From Actinomycetes bacterium (GTDB lineage: Bacteria; Actinomycetota; Acidimicrobiia; Acidimicrobiales; JAMCPL01): a stretch of DNA of 64,000 nt. The stretch covers positions 69,446-133,445 of the forward strand of contig JAKBVZ010000035.1 of the NCBI GenBank assembly GCA_021841005.1. Direction: 5' to 3'. Positions 43,786 through 52,549 of this stretch are shown here, piece after piece. A model generated the notes under the pieces. The model searched no databases. It was given only the letters and a program-made list of their open reading frames with translations, and had not been told where the DNA came from. Positions within the stretch are counted from its first letter, which is position 1; each line of letters opens with the position of its first letter. The translations under genes were made by a program, and so were the position numbers.

Positions 43786-43987
43786 CGTAATATCATTACA
43801 CCAGCAGGTGCGTACTTGCCAAATGTGGCCCTCCCCTGGTATGGCCCCATGGCTTCCCTAGGCGGTTGCATGACGCCGGCTGCTCGCTCTACTGGTATCC
43901 ATGTCCGGTTTGGGCTGGTATCCGGATTGCCTTCGTTTTCACATCCCGAGTTGGCGTGCATCTCGACACCAGCGGTATCATGTGATC

Positions 43988-44995
43988 ATGACCCCTAATG
44001 CAACTACCGATACACCAGTAAATGTCACCGTTACAGGAGCAGCAGGGCAGATCTGCTACTCCCTGCTTTTCCGCATAGCCGCAGGAGACCTGCTCGGTCC
44101 TGATCAGCCGGTGAATTTGCGGATGCTCGAGATAGAACCTGCCATGAAAGCCCTGGAGGGTGTCGCCATGGAATTGGACGATTGCGCATTCCCGCTGCTT
44201 GCCGACATGGAACTGACCTCAGACCTCGAGGTTGCCTTTGATGGAACTTCATGGGCACTGCTGGTGGGATCGATACCTCGGAAGGCTGGCATGGAGCGAA
44301 AGGATCTCCTTGGCGTGAATGGCGGCATATTCAAGCCACAAGGGGAGGCGATAGCTGCGAACGCCGCTCCGGACGTGACGGTTTTTGTTGTCGGCAATCC
44401 ATGCAATACCAACTGCCTGATTGCAAGGTCACATGCAAAGGAGATACCCGACGAGCGGTGGTTCTCGATGACTAGGCTCGACCAGAACAGGGCACAGAGC
44501 CAGCTCGCCAAGAAAGCTGGCGTTCCCATTACGGAGGTGACCAGAACCGCCATATGGGGCAACCACTCCTCTACACAGTTCCCTGACTACGAGAACGCGC
44601 TGGTAGCCGGACGACCGGCACCACAGGTCATCAATGACGATGCCTGGCTGCAGGGGGACTTCATCACCACCAACCAGCAGAGAGGCGCCAAAGTCATAGA
44701 GGCCAGAGGGTCGTCGTCGGCTGCTTCGGCGGCGAATGCAATTATCGACTCCGTGAGGAGCATCACGAATCCGACTCCGGAAGGAGACTGCGTATCGTTG
44801 TCGGCAGTATCGCATGGGGAGTACGGCATTCCCGATGGGCTCATCTTCGGATTTCCGATGAGATCGGATGGTCGGAGATGCGAGGTGGTGCAAGGTTTCT
44901 CTCATAGTGCGTTTGCTCAGGAACGCATAGCCGTGACAACGAGAGAGTTGCAGGAGGAGCGTGACGCGGTGGTATCCCTCGGCCTGTTGGGCTAG
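43988..44995 (+). CDS. mdh: Malate dehydrogenase (NAD-dependent)
   Basis: The protein from ATG 43988 is 335 residues and matches the cytosolic-type MDH common in actinobacteria: [20 protein letters not shown] (NAD site), [38 protein letters not shown] with the mobile-loop Arg residues, [27 protein letters not shown] and the active-site His in [12 protein letters not shown]. The usual NxN cofactor contact is VGNPCNTN. Upstream codons to 43901 are unconserved. It serves the TCA cycle, interconverting malate and oxaloacetate. Confidence 0.95.
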   Translation: MTPNATTDTPVNVTVTGAAGQICYSLLFRIAAGDLLGPDQPVNLRMLEIEPAMKALEGVAMELDDCAFPLLADMELTSDLEVAFDGTSWALLVGSIPRKAGMERKDLLGVNGGIFKPQGEAIAANAAPDVTVFVVGNPCNTNCLIARSHAKEIPDERWFSMTRLDQNRAQSQLAKKAGVPITEVTRTAIWGNHSSTQFPDYENALVAGRPAPQVINDDAWLQGDFITTNQQRGAKVIEARGSSSAASAANAIIDSVRSITNPTPEGDCVSLSAVSHGEYGIPDGLIFGFPMRSDGRRCEVVQGFSHSAFAQERIAVTTRELQEERDAVVSLGLLG

Positions 44996-45041
44996 TGGAG
45001 TGTCTTGTGAGCAGACGCGTTACATGAGCCCAAGGCGAGGC

Positions 45042-46022
45042 TCATTTGCCCGCCTCGTAGATGGCCTGGGTGACCAGCCATTTCACCATTCTCTTTCGCC
45101 AGGTGTAGGCAAGATCGGCGTTGTCCAATGGCTTTACCGGCTTTGCGGCATGATCGGCGACCTCTGCCACCAATTCTGGGTCGAGGCTGTGGCCTACCAG
45201 GTATGAAGCCGCCCCGACGGCCACTACTGGATGCGAGGCGACTCCGGAGAGGACAATCTTCGAGTCGATGATTCGATCCCCTTCAATTGCCAGCGCCACC
45301 GCGGCGCCACCGATAGGGAAATCTATTGATCCACGACGACGGAGCTTCACGTAAGAGGACCGCCACCCGGCTCGAGGAGGAAAGTGCAGGCTGGTCACTA
45401 CCTCGTAAGGCTGCTTGGTTGTGTAGTGTATACCGTCGTCTTGGTACAAGGACTCGACTGGAACCTCCCGGCGTCCCTCGGGACCGGCTAGGACGGCGGT
45501 GGCATCAAGGGCTATGGCCACCGGAGCGGTATCAGAGGAGGATACCGCCCAGCAGTGTGGCCTGGCAGGAGCCACCCGGCAGGCATCTCCGTCTTTCTTG
45601 AGGCAGAACCCTGCCGCCTGCCGCCACTCGTAGGTCATGTCGTAGTAGTTGCAACGGGTGTCCACCATGAGATTGCCGCCTATGGTTCCCAGGTTCCTCA
45701 ACGGAGGCGTGGACACCAGGGAAGCCGCTTGGGCGTATCCGGGGTACTGCGCTGACAAAGCCGGGTCTCTTGCCACCTCGGCCAAGGTGATCGCCGCACC
45801 GATTTCCATCCCTCCCTCTGGTGTGGAGCGAAGCGACCTCAGCTCTTCCAGATGGCTGATTCCCACCAATATGGAGGGCTCCATCTGCCGCCTCTTCAGC
45901 TTGGGTACCAAGTCGGTTCCTCCCGCCACCAGCATCGCTTCGCCATCGAACTCTGCAACCATCGCAGCTGCTTCCTCCGCTCCCATAGGGCGTAGATATC
46001 TAAATGGCCTGAGTCGCAACAT
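45042..46022 (-). CDS. hcrB: 4-hydroxybenzoyl-CoA reductase, FAD subunit (beta)
   Basis: This is the FAD-binding subunit of a molybdenum hydroxylase-type enzyme, 326 residues. FAD contacts are seen in EAMLVAGGTDLVPKLKRRQ and TPPLRNLGTIGGNLM. The hallmark is an insertion with four cysteines, C124, C140, C148 and C157 (spacing 16, 8 and 9), within DTRCNYYD, GFCLKKDGDACRV and RPHCWAVSSSD. In HcrB of Thauera aromatica the same spacing binds an extra [4Fe-4S] cluster that lets the enzyme run reductively; xanthine dehydrogenases lack it. It is the last gene of its operon and overlaps hcrA by 23 bp. The enzyme removes the para-hydroxyl of 4-hydroxybenzoyl-CoA, giving benzoyl-CoA and water. Confidence 0.88.
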   Translation of the reverse strand: MLRLRPFRYLRPMGAEEAAAMVAEFDGEAMLVAGGTDLVPKLKRRQMEPSILVGISHLEELRSLRSTPEGGMEIGAAITLAEVARDPALSAQYPGYAQAASLVSTPPLRNLGTIGGNLMVDTRCNYYDMTYEWRQAAGFCLKKDGDACRVAPARPHCWAVSSSDTAPVAIALDATAVLAGPEGRREVPVESLYQDDGIHYTTKQPYEVVTSLHFPPRAGWRSSYVKLRRRGSIDFPIGGAAVALAIEGDRIIDSKIVLSGVASHPVVAVGAASYLVGHSLDPELVAEVADHAAKPVKPLDNADLAYTWRKRMVKWLVTQAIYEAGK

Positions 46023-48336
46023 GAGGGGTATCTACCTTCACATACTGAGGATAGGCGATGTCTGGAAATGACTTGGGGCCAAATCTCGGAGCCTGGCCCT
46101 TGGTCTTGGCATCCAGCGCTTTCATGATTTTGTCCGGGGTCACTGGTACCTGATCGATCCATACACCCAGGGCGTCGTGTACCGCCGAGACCACCGCCGG
46201 AACCACTGGTAAGAGCGGGCCTTGCCCCACTTCTTTGGCGCCGTAAGGTCCTTCCGGGTCATTGGTCTCTACCAGGATGGTCTCCACCTCGGGCATATCG
46301 ATAGAGGTGAGCGACTTGTAGTCGAGCATGGAAGGCTGCTTGGGCAGAGCCTTCCTGTACGCCTGCTCCTCCATGAGCGCCTCGCCCAAGCCCATGTAGA
46401 CTCCCCCCTCCACTTGCCCTCTTACCGAGACAGGGTTGATGGAACGGCCTATGTCATGAGCCAGCCAGACCTTGTTGACCTTGATTATCCCCGTTTCAGG
46501 ATCGACATCGATGTCAACTACCGCGGCGGAGTAGCTGTAAGCGGGGCTGGGACCGACACCCGAACCCTTGTAAGGACCGGCCAGATCCGGGGGACGGTAG
46601 CTGCCAGTAGTGGAGATGGCACCAAAACGTTCCTGAGCCAGTTGGGCGGCTTCTTCGAAGCTGAGCGTGCCAAACTTACCATCGCCTACCTCTATCTCCC
46701 CAGGCGAACACCCCATTGACTCCGCGGCCACCTCCGCGATCAGGTTCCGGAGCTTCCTGGCAGCGTCCAGCGCGGCATTACCTGCCATGAAGGTAACCCT
46801 TGAAGAGTAAGAGCCCAGATCGACGGGAGCAAATCCAGTATCGCCCGTCACCAGGCGAATATCTGATGGCCAGAGTCCGAGTTCCTCGGCAACCACGGTG
46901 GCAATGACCGTGTCAGAGCCTTGGCCGATGTCGGTCGCTCCGCAGTAGACGGTTACTCCTCCTCTGTCGAGCTTGATCAGGCATTCACTGTGAGGGAGGC
47001 TGTTCCAATAAATGGGAAGTCCGGCACCGCATAGGTAGCTGGATACGGCGAAGCCCATGCCATGGCCTACTGCTCTCTGACGGTTCACGTACGAAGAGGC
47101 CTGAAGCACCCGATCAGTGATCTCCTCCAGCCCACAGGAGGTGATACGGAGCCAATTCACTGTAGTGGTGTTGGGTTTAACGTAGTTCCGGCGCCGCACC
47201 TCCACCGGATCAAGCCCCAGGTCCTCGGCCATTTTGTCGAGGTGCAACTCGAGGGCGAAACGAGGTTGGGGAGTGCCGTGCCCGCGTTTGGGGCCACAGG
47301 GAGCCTTATTGGTAAAGACACGCGCCCCTTCGAAGCGATAGGCAGGGATGTCGTAGGTGGTGGTCTGTAGGGCTCCCGTATAGAAGAGGGTGGCCACCCC
47401 GTAAGAGCCATAAGCTCCGCCATCCAGGGCGGTCTTGAAGTGCATGGCAGTGATCCTGCCGTTGCGCTTCATTCCTGTGCGCACCCACATGAGAACCGGA
47501 TGGCGTCCCCTGTGAGCGTAGAAGACCTCTTCACGAGTCAAAGTGCACTTGACTGGTTTGCCGGTGACCATGGCCAGTTTGCACACGGCCATCTCGTGGG
47601 AGAATGGATCAGTCTTCCCTCCAAAACCACCGCCATGGGGTGTGGCTACTACTCGGATTGCCGACATGGGTAGACCCATGACTTTGGAAACCGCTCGATG
47701 CACATAGTGCGGAGTCTGGGTGGAAGACCATAAAGTGAGTTTGCCGTCCACGTAGGTGGCGATGGCAGAGTGCTCTTCCATGGGGAGGTGGGTATTCCCC
47801 CCGTAGAAGAACACGTCTTCACGGATGTGATCAGCTTCGGCGAATCCGGCCTCCAGGTTACCGAAGGAGAGTGCCGCCATCTTATGGATGTTCGACGGAC
47901 CGCCGTAGTCATGTATCGGCTCATCGACTGGCTCGGACAATGCTTCCTCTATACTGGTGACCGGATCCAGCACCTCATATTCGACACGGATCTTCTCGGC
48001 TGCCAAAGCTGCCGTCTCTTCATCGACAGCAGCTACAGCCGCCACCGGGTCGCCTACGTAGCGCACTTTTTCGCTTTCCAGCGCGTGCTCGTCCTGACTG
48101 ATCGGAAGTATCCCGTACTTGACGGGTAGATCGTTTCCGGTGATGACCGCCACCACGCCTTCAACTGCCTTGGCGGCGTTCAGGTCCATGTGTTTGATCC
48201 GTGCGTACGGGTGGGGGCTACGCAAGAGCTTGCAGAATAAAGTACCAGGGAAGATGAGATCATCAGCGTAAAGCGTGCTTCCAGTGACCTTGGCTCGAGC
48301 ATCGACCTTTGCCAGGGGCTTTCCTACTACGCGCAT
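46000..48336 (-). CDS. hcrA: 4-hydroxybenzoyl-CoA reductase, molybdopterin subunit (alpha)
   Basis: This is the large catalytic subunit of the xanthine-oxidase family, 778 residues. Seen are the N-terminal YADDLIFPGTLFCKLLRSPH, the molybdopterin-binding PHGGGFGGKTDP and TNKAPCGPKRGHGTPQPRFA, GATDIGQGSDTVIATVVAEE and the C-terminal loop GPYGAKEVGQGPLLPVVP, where the family's catalytic Glu lies. It would bind molybdopterin cytosine dinucleotide and 4-hydroxybenzoyl-CoA. The beta subunit next to it carries the HCR-specific cysteine insertion, which argues against a xanthine or CO dehydrogenase. It starts 3 bp after hcrC ends. Confidence 0.87.
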   Translation of the reverse strand: MRVVGKPLAKVDARAKVTGSTLYADDLIFPGTLFCKLLRSPHPYARIKHMDLNAAKAVEGVVAVITGNDLPVKYGILPISQDEHALESEKVRYVGDPVAAVAAVDEETAALAAEKIRVEYEVLDPVTSIEEALSEPVDEPIHDYGGPSNIHKMAALSFGNLEAGFAEADHIREDVFFYGGNTHLPMEEHSAIATYVDGKLTLWSSTQTPHYVHRAVSKVMGLPMSAIRVVATPHGGGFGGKTDPFSHEMAVCKLAMVTGKPVKCTLTREEVFYAHRGRHPVLMWVRTGMKRNGRITAMHFKTALDGGAYGSYGVATLFYTGALQTTTYDIPAYRFEGARVFTNKAPCGPKRGHGTPQPRFALELHLDKMAEDLGLDPVEVRRRNYVKPNTTTVNWLRITSCGLEEITDRVLQASSYVNRQRAVGHGMGFAVSSYLCGAGLPIYWNSLPHSECLIKLDRGGVTVYCGATDIGQGSDTVIATVVAEELGLWPSDIRLVTGDTGFAPVDLGSYSSRVTFMAGNAALDAARKLRNLIAEVAAESMGCSPGEIEVGDGKFGTLSFEEAAQLAQERFGAISTTGSYRPPDLAGPYKGSGVGPSPAYSYSAAVVDIDVDPETGIIKVNKVWLAHDIGRSINPVSVRGQVEGGVYMGLGEALMEEQAYRKALPKQPSMLDYKSLTSIDMPEVETILVETNDPEGPYGAKEVGQGPLLPVVPAVVSAVHDALGVWIDQVPVTPDKIMKALDAKTKGQAPRFGPKSFPDIAYPQYVKVDTPHVATQAI

Positions 48337-48339
48337 CGC

Positions 48340-48819
48340 TCAAGCTTCCATTCTCGTTGCGGCCAGCTCGACCGCCCGGGTGATCGCCTCGTAGCCGGTG
48401 CACCGGCAAAGATTGCCTGAGAGCGCCTCGGCTATTTCTTGACGGCCAGGGGAGGGGTTTTCCTCCAGAAGCGCTTTTGCAGTAAGAAGCATGCTCGGGG
48501 TGCAGTAGCCACACTGAACGGCCCCTGTCTCGACAAAAGCCTCTTGGAGAGGGTGCAGCTCATCACCGCTCCCGGCCAGTCCCTCTATAGTAGTGATCTC
48601 TTTGCCTTCCACCTGGTGTGGCAGGAGCAGGCAACTGAGCTGTGGCAACCCGTCAACGAGAACAGTGCAAGCACCGCACTCGCCCAACTCGCAGCCGTGC
48701 TTGGTACCGGTAAGGCCAAGATCCTCTCTCAGTATTTCGAGGAGCGTGTGATAGGATTTCACCAGTACTTCCCGGCTACGGCCGTTCACGTCGAAGCTCG
48801 CAATGACCGAATCACTCAT
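48340..48819 (-). CDS. hcrC: 4-hydroxybenzoyl-CoA reductase, [2Fe-2S] subunit (gamma)
   Basis: This is the small iron-sulfur subunit, 159 residues. The first, plant-type [2Fe-2S] site is in CELGECGACTVLVDG with a further Cys shortly after (LSCLLL). The second site is in the helical domain, GAVQCGYCTPSMLLTA and LSGNLCRCTGYEAI. Electrons pass from donor through the FAD and both clusters to molybdenum, or the reverse. It overlaps the LeuD-like gene by 4 bp and starts the hcrC-hcrA-hcrB block. Confidence 0.9.
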   Translation of the reverse strand: MSDSVIASFDVNGRSREVLVKSYHTLLEILREDLGLTGTKHGCELGECGACTVLVDGLPQLSCLLLPHQVEGKEITTIEGLAGSGDELHPLQEAFVETGAVQCGYCTPSMLLTAKALLEENPSPGRQEIAEALSGNLCRCTGYEAITRAVELAATRMEA

Positions 48820-49328
48820 CGGTTCTGCTCCGCGGCTATGGAGGCGAGCAATGGCTCTATGCCGCCATGACGCAGGACATCGAGCATAGGCTCCGGAATC
48901 CGGTCGCCCTCCAGCACGATGCCACGCTCTCCGACGCTGACCATGCCGGATACCACGTCAATTTCAACTGTGTCGCCATCCTTGACGACCTCGGATATCG
49001 AAGGACAGGCAATCGCCACCAAGCCGATGGCAATGGCATTCCGTGAGAAAATCCTCGCCAGTGAGTCGGCTACCACAGCTACAACTCCCAAGTCCTTCAA
49101 GTGCTGGGGTGCTGACTCCCTGGAGGAACCGCAGCCGAAGTTGGCTCCCGCCACCACGATGTCGCCGGGCTTTACACCGCCTGCAAACTCCGGACGAGCC
49201 GACTCCAGAACGTGCTTCAGGCGTTCCTCCATGGGGTGGTGTACGTACTGACCCGGTGAAAGCATGTCAGTAGAGATGCCGGACCCGAATAGCCATGCTC
49301 TACCACGGATAGCCGGCAGACCAGCCAT
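48816..49328 (-). CDS. LeuD-like small subunit of an aconitase-family hydro-lyase
   Basis: This is the swivel-domain subunit of the 3-isopropylmalate dehydratase/homoaconitase family, 170 residues: RAWLFGSGISTDMLSPGQY, VVAGANFGCGSSRESAPQHL and IFSRNAIAIGLVAIACP. It pairs with the LeuC-like gene directly before it (1-bp overlap). The sequence alone would suggest leucine synthesis, but the operon is catabolic: a ferredoxin ahead and 4-hydroxybenzoyl-CoA reductase behind. Related enzymes dehydrate other hydroxy-diacids (maleate hydratase, 2,3-dimethylmalate dehydratase), so the substrate may be an aromatic-pathway acid. No leuA or leuB is nearby. Confidence 0.82.
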   Translation of the reverse strand: MAGLPAIRGRAWLFGSGISTDMLSPGQYVHHPMEERLKHVLESARPEFAGGVKPGDIVVAGANFGCGSSRESAPQHLKDLGVVAVVADSLARIFSRNAIAIGLVAIACPSISEVVKDGDTVEIDVVSGMVSVGERGIVLEGDRIPEPMLDVLRHGGIEPLLASIAAEQNR

Positions 49329-50635
49329 TATGCCTCGCCCCTCCTGCCAAGAGAGTCTCCTGTGGCGACTGCGCCAATGGGCTCTCTCCCTGATGTTATG
49401 TGGTCCATCTGGCAGGGGTTAGTGATAGCACCCGCCAATGCCGAGGCGGCGGCGGTCATGGGAGACCCCAGGTATATCTCGGCATCAGCTGAGCCCATCC
49501 TTCCGCGAAAGTTACGGTTGTGCGTACCCAAGCACCGTTCACCAGGAGCCAGAAGCCCGAGATGCCCGCCAAAGCAGGGTCCACAACCGGGACCACCGAC
49601 ATAAGCCCCTGCTTTGTTAAGTGTCTCTATGATCCCCTCCCGTGCCGCCGCTTCCATTACCTGAGAGGACGCGGGGAAGACGATCAACCGCAATCCCTTG
49701 GCTATATGCTTTCCCTCGAGGATGCCGGCAGCTTGCCGCAGGTCTTCCAGCCTTCCATTTGTACAAGACCCTATGAACACCTGGTCCAAGGGGGTTCCTG
49801 CCACCTCATCCACGTCTACGACATTCTCGACGTGATGGGGAACGGCAACCTGAGGAGTCAAGGATCGAAGCGATACCGTGTGGCTTGCCACATAGCCTGC
49901 GTTTTCCCTGATGGTCTGGATAGAGTCGGCGGGGAAGACAGCGAATTTGGCGCCTATCTCCACCCCCATGTTGGAGATGGTCATACGATCGGCCAAGCTC
50001 AGCTCGTCTACCCCCGGCCCGCCAAACTCGATTGATCGGTACTGAGCTTCTGCTGAGCCTATTGCTTTCATCAAGTACAGGATCAGATCTTTGGCCGTTA
50101 CGCCATATGAGAACTGTCCCTCCAGGATTACGCTCACACTCTCGGGCACTTTGAACCACAGCTGTCCAGTAGCAAGGGCGTAAGCCATCTCCGAGCTTCC
50201 AATGCCCGTTGCAGCGACGCCTTGTGCTCCGTATGTCGTTGTGTGCGAATCCGTAGCCACCACCAGCTGTCCAGGCACCACCCGACGTTCCTCGATCATC
50301 ACCTGATGGCATATCCCGCGCCCGATCTCGAAAAAAGCATCTATACCAAAATGCGAGATCAGCTCCCGTGCCTTTGCCTGGTGGGAAGCGGCAGAAACCG
50401 ACGGTGGGGGGATCATATGGTCGAACACCACCGTTACCTTGCTGGGATCATGCAGGCGCTGGATACCCGCCCGTTCCAGCATGGACAGGACATCTGCTGC
50501 AAAGATGTCGTGCATCATCATGGCATCGACCTGTGCCACCACGTACTCGCCGGCGCTCGACTCTTCCCTGCCTGCTGCCCTTGCCAGGATCTCCTCAGCT
50601 ACGGTCAATTGCTTGGACCCCGCAAGGTTGTCCAC
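49328..50635 (-). CDS. LeuC-like large subunit of an aconitase-family hydro-lyase
   Basis: This is the [4Fe-4S] catalytic subunit, 435 residues, of the LeuC2/homoaconitase type. It has VVFDHMIPPPSVSAA, the active-site VVATDSHTTTYGAQGVAATG, the cluster cysteines FIGSCTNGRLEDLR and VGGPGCGPCFGGHLG, and the C-terminal GTHNRNFRGRMGS. The three cluster Cys and the SHT motif are intact, so it should be active. It starts 3 bp after the ferredoxin gene and shares one base with the leuD-like start, hence clear co-expression with hcr. The substrate is open; see the LeuD-like entry. Confidence 0.85.
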   Translation of the reverse strand: MDNLAGSKQLTVAEEILARAAGREESSAGEYVVAQVDAMMMHDIFAADVLSMLERAGIQRLHDPSKVTVVFDHMIPPPSVSAASHQAKARELISHFGIDAFFEIGRGICHQVMIEERRVVPGQLVVATDSHTTTYGAQGVAATGIGSSEMAYALATGQLWFKVPESVSVILEGQFSYGVTAKDLILYLMKAIGSAEAQYRSIEFGGPGVDELSLADRMTISNMGVEIGAKFAVFPADSIQTIRENAGYVASHTVSLRSLTPQVAVPHHVENVVDVDEVAGTPLDQVFIGSCTNGRLEDLRQAAGILEGKHIAKGLRLIVFPASSQVMEAAAREGIIETLNKAGAYVGGPGCGPCFGGHLGLLAPGERCLGTHNRNFRGRMGSADAEIYLGSPMTAAASALAGAITNPCQMDHITSGREPIGAVATGDSLGRRGEA

Positions 50636-50638
50636 AGA

Positions 50639-50926
50639 TCAATTCCTCGCCATCCACGAGTCCACCATTGCTCGCGCGGCGAACTTGTCCTTGTACCACA
50701 TACTGTTTACAGTAATGAACTCCTTCCACTCAGCAGGGAGTTCCTCTTCTGCGAAGATCGCGTCCACTGGGCACGGCTCTACACAGGCTTCGCAGTCTAT
50801 GCACTCATCCGGGTCTATGTAAAACATCCGGTCGCCCTCATCAGCGTGGATACACTCCGCCGGACAAGCATCGATACACGACTGATCCTTCTCGTCTATG
50901 CAGGTGGCGCCAATCACATAAGTCAT
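50639..50926 (-). CDS. fdx: Ferredoxin, 7Fe-like
   Basis: The 95-residue protein from ATG 50926 (an AGGAGGT ribosome site lies about 10 bp upstream) has cysteines at 9, 17, 21, 25, 42, 45, 48 and 52. The first motif (C9-x7-C17-x3-C21P) lacks the middle Cys of a CxxCxxC set, and the second is CxxCxxCxxxCP. That is the [3Fe-4S]/[4Fe-4S] pattern of FdxA-type ferredoxins. It leads the operon and probably supplies electrons to 4-hydroxybenzoyl-CoA reductase, to the benzoyl-CoA reductase encoded nearby, or to both. A classical class I system uses a 2[4Fe-4S] ferredoxin, so the 7Fe pattern is a difference to note. Confidence 0.9.
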   Translation of the reverse strand: MTYVIGATCIDEKDQSCIDACPAECIHADEGDRMFYIDPDECIDCEACVEPCPVDAIFAEEELPAEWKEFITVNSMWYKDKFAARAMVDSWMARN

Positions 50927-50975
50927 TTTGCTGAAACCTCCTCTTCCTTTGCAGGTCGGCAATCCTCCGGCTGTG

Positions 50976-50995
50976 AAAAGCCCGGCTCCAGCCGG
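50976..50995 (-). terminator. Hairpin with T-run in the ferredoxin leader (possible attenuator)
   Basis: On the minus strand CCGGC-TGGA-GCCGG is followed by GC and TTTT (50979-50976). It lies between the promoter (transcript start near 51055) and the ferredoxin ATG at 50926. It could be a leaky terminator or attenuator, or stop read-through from boxB. The stem has only five GC pairs plus one possible wobble, so this is tentative. Confidence 0.4.
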
Positions 50996-51024
50996 AAGCC
51001 ACGCCCGGCTAACCAGACGCCTTC

Positions 51025-51091
51025 CCAGTAGAGTTCAATCTACCAACCGTTCAATTGAACATATTATATACCACTTCATCGCAGATTGCAA
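51025..51091 (-). promoter_or_regulatory. Promoter-operator of the fdx-leuCD-hcr operon
   Basis: On the minus strand a -35 TTGCAA (51091-51086) is separated by exactly 17 bp from a consensus -10 TATAAT (51068-51063). Starting 7 bp further, a 31-bp element (51055-51025) begins ATTGAACGGTTGG and ends CTCTACTGG. It covers the expected transcription start and contains two TTGAAC half-sites 17 bp apart, the first within the palindrome GTTCAATTGAAC. The same block, with one mismatch in 31, lies at the benzoyl-CoA reductase promoter at 54439-54504. The position at +1 suggests a repressor site. Confidence 0.85.
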
Positions 51092-51131
51092 CAGACGGCA
51101 TGCATATTACTGATATTACTGAAGAGGAACG

Positions 51132-52544
51132 CTATGTACGGACGTACTCGAATTCGATAGGCTTTGCGTGGATGCCGGTGGCGGGTGGTGCGATCCAGCT
51201 TGCCATCTTTCCTGGTTCACGGATACCAGTCATGAGTGCCTGCACGTACTCCTTGTCAGCGTCTATCGGGATCCACTCAGAGGCCATTCCCGACTTCCAG
51301 CCGCCTTCGCTTATTACGTTCCCATCGGGCGTGATGGGTTGTCCCGCGAAGACGCCGACATGGCGGTTGAAGCCGATGTGGGGAAGGCGGAGTTCAGCAC
51401 CTACTTCGGCCAAGATCCTATTCCAGCGCTCCACGCCCTTCGCACAGTCGGCGATGTAGTCCTCGCGGAGCGTCTCGTTGAGTGCCGTGAGTGATGTACG
51501 CTCGTGCTCTGTGATGGTCGCACTTTCGAATGCGGGTACCATTCGCTTCTCGCCCTTCATCTGGTGATCATCGTCGCGTTGCTCTTCGTGGAAGCGGCCC
51601 TTGAGTCCTGCCGCGAAGTAATTGGCGGCATTGGTGGAGGTTTCGGCTCCGAAGAGATCGAGGGAAACGCTGTAGTGGAAGTTGAGGTATCTTTGAATGG
51701 TCGCGAGGTCGATTCCACCGAATTGTGCAACGTTACTGGTGTCGTGCTCTTTCATGAGGTCGACGGTGCGTTGCAGCACCCGTGCCACCCCGCTTGCCCC
51801 GACGAACATGTGATGTGCTTCTTCTTTCAACATGAACTCGCAGGTCCGTGAGAGCGGGTCGAAAGCGCTCTCCTTGAGCGACGCCAGCTGGAACTTGCCG
51901 TCCCGGTCGGTGAAGTAGGTGAAGAAGAAGAACGACAGCCAGTCAGCCGTCGCTTCGTTGAACGCGCCCAAGATGCGCGGATTGTCCTGATCGCCGGAGT
52001 GACGCTGCAGCAACTCGTCCGCCTCCTCACGACCATCCCGGCCGAAATACCGGTGCAGGAGATACACCATAGCCCACAGGTGACGTCCCTCCTCCACGTT
52101 CACCTGGAACAGGTTTCTCAGGTCGTATACGCTCGGTGCTGTCAGACATAGCCTCCGTTGCTGCTCGACTGAGGCTGGTTCGGTGTCCCCTTGCACAACG
52201 ATCAACCGGCGGAGGTCGGCCCTATACTCACCCGGGACCTCTTGCCAGGCATCCATGCCCATGTGATCGCCAAAGGCGATCTTCCGCCCAGGGACCGCAT
52301 CAGCGAGGAAGATGCCCCATCGATATTCCGGCATCTTGACGTATCCGAAGTTGGCCCATCCATCCTGGGCGACAGAGATGGCCGTTCGCAAGTAGACATC
52401 GTGATCTTGGAATGCTACTGGTCCCAGCGTCTTCCACCACTCAATGAAGCGAGGCTGCCAGGATTCGAGTGCTCGCTGCAACCGGCGGTCGCTCGACAGG
52501 TCGACATTATTGGGGATCAGCGTGTTGTAGTCCGCAGTCGTCAC
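51132..52544 (-). CDS. boxB: Benzoyl-CoA 2,3-epoxidase, oxygenase component BoxB
   Basis: BoxB is the di-iron oxygenase of the aerobic benzoyl-CoA (box) pathway and forms 2,3-epoxybenzoyl-CoA. The 470-residue length matches the family. Landmarks are WQPRFIEWWKTLGP at the N-terminus, YVKMPEYRWGIFLADAVPGR, the carboxylate/His ligand helices FQVNVEEGRHLWAMVYLLH, FNEATADWLSFFFFTYF and FMLKEEAHHMFVGASG, and the C-terminal LRLPHIGFNRHVGVFAGQ. It follows boxC by 5 bp in one transcript. The reductase partner BoxA is not encoded in the window, so electrons must come from a distant boxA or another ferredoxin system. Its end lies 41 bp from the -35 of the ferredoxin promoter. Confidence 0.93.
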   Translation of the reverse strand: MTTADYNTLIPNNVDLSSDRRLQRALESWQPRFIEWWKTLGPVAFQDHDVYLRTAISVAQDGWANFGYVKMPEYRWGIFLADAVPGRKIAFGDHMGMDAWQEVPGEYRADLRRLIVVQGDTEPASVEQQRRLCLTAPSVYDLRNLFQVNVEEGRHLWAMVYLLHRYFGRDGREEADELLQRHSGDQDNPRILGAFNEATADWLSFFFFTYFTDRDGKFQLASLKESAFDPLSRTCEFMLKEEAHHMFVGASGVARVLQRTVDLMKEHDTSNVAQFGGIDLATIQRYLNFHYSVSLDLFGAETSTNAANYFAAGLKGRFHEEQRDDDHQMKGEKRMVPAFESATITEHERTSLTALNETLREDYIADCAKGVERWNRILAEVGAELRLPHIGFNRHVGVFAGQPITPDGNVISEGGWKSGMASEWIPIDADKEYVQALMTGIREPGKMASWIAPPATGIHAKPIEFEYVRT

Positions 52545-52549
52545 GACGA

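Noticed and set aside
45042-48819. Xanthine or CO dehydrogenase
   Set aside because: The four-Cys insertion in the FAD subunit is specific to 4-hydroxybenzoyl-CoA reductase, and no purine or CO accessory genes are near.
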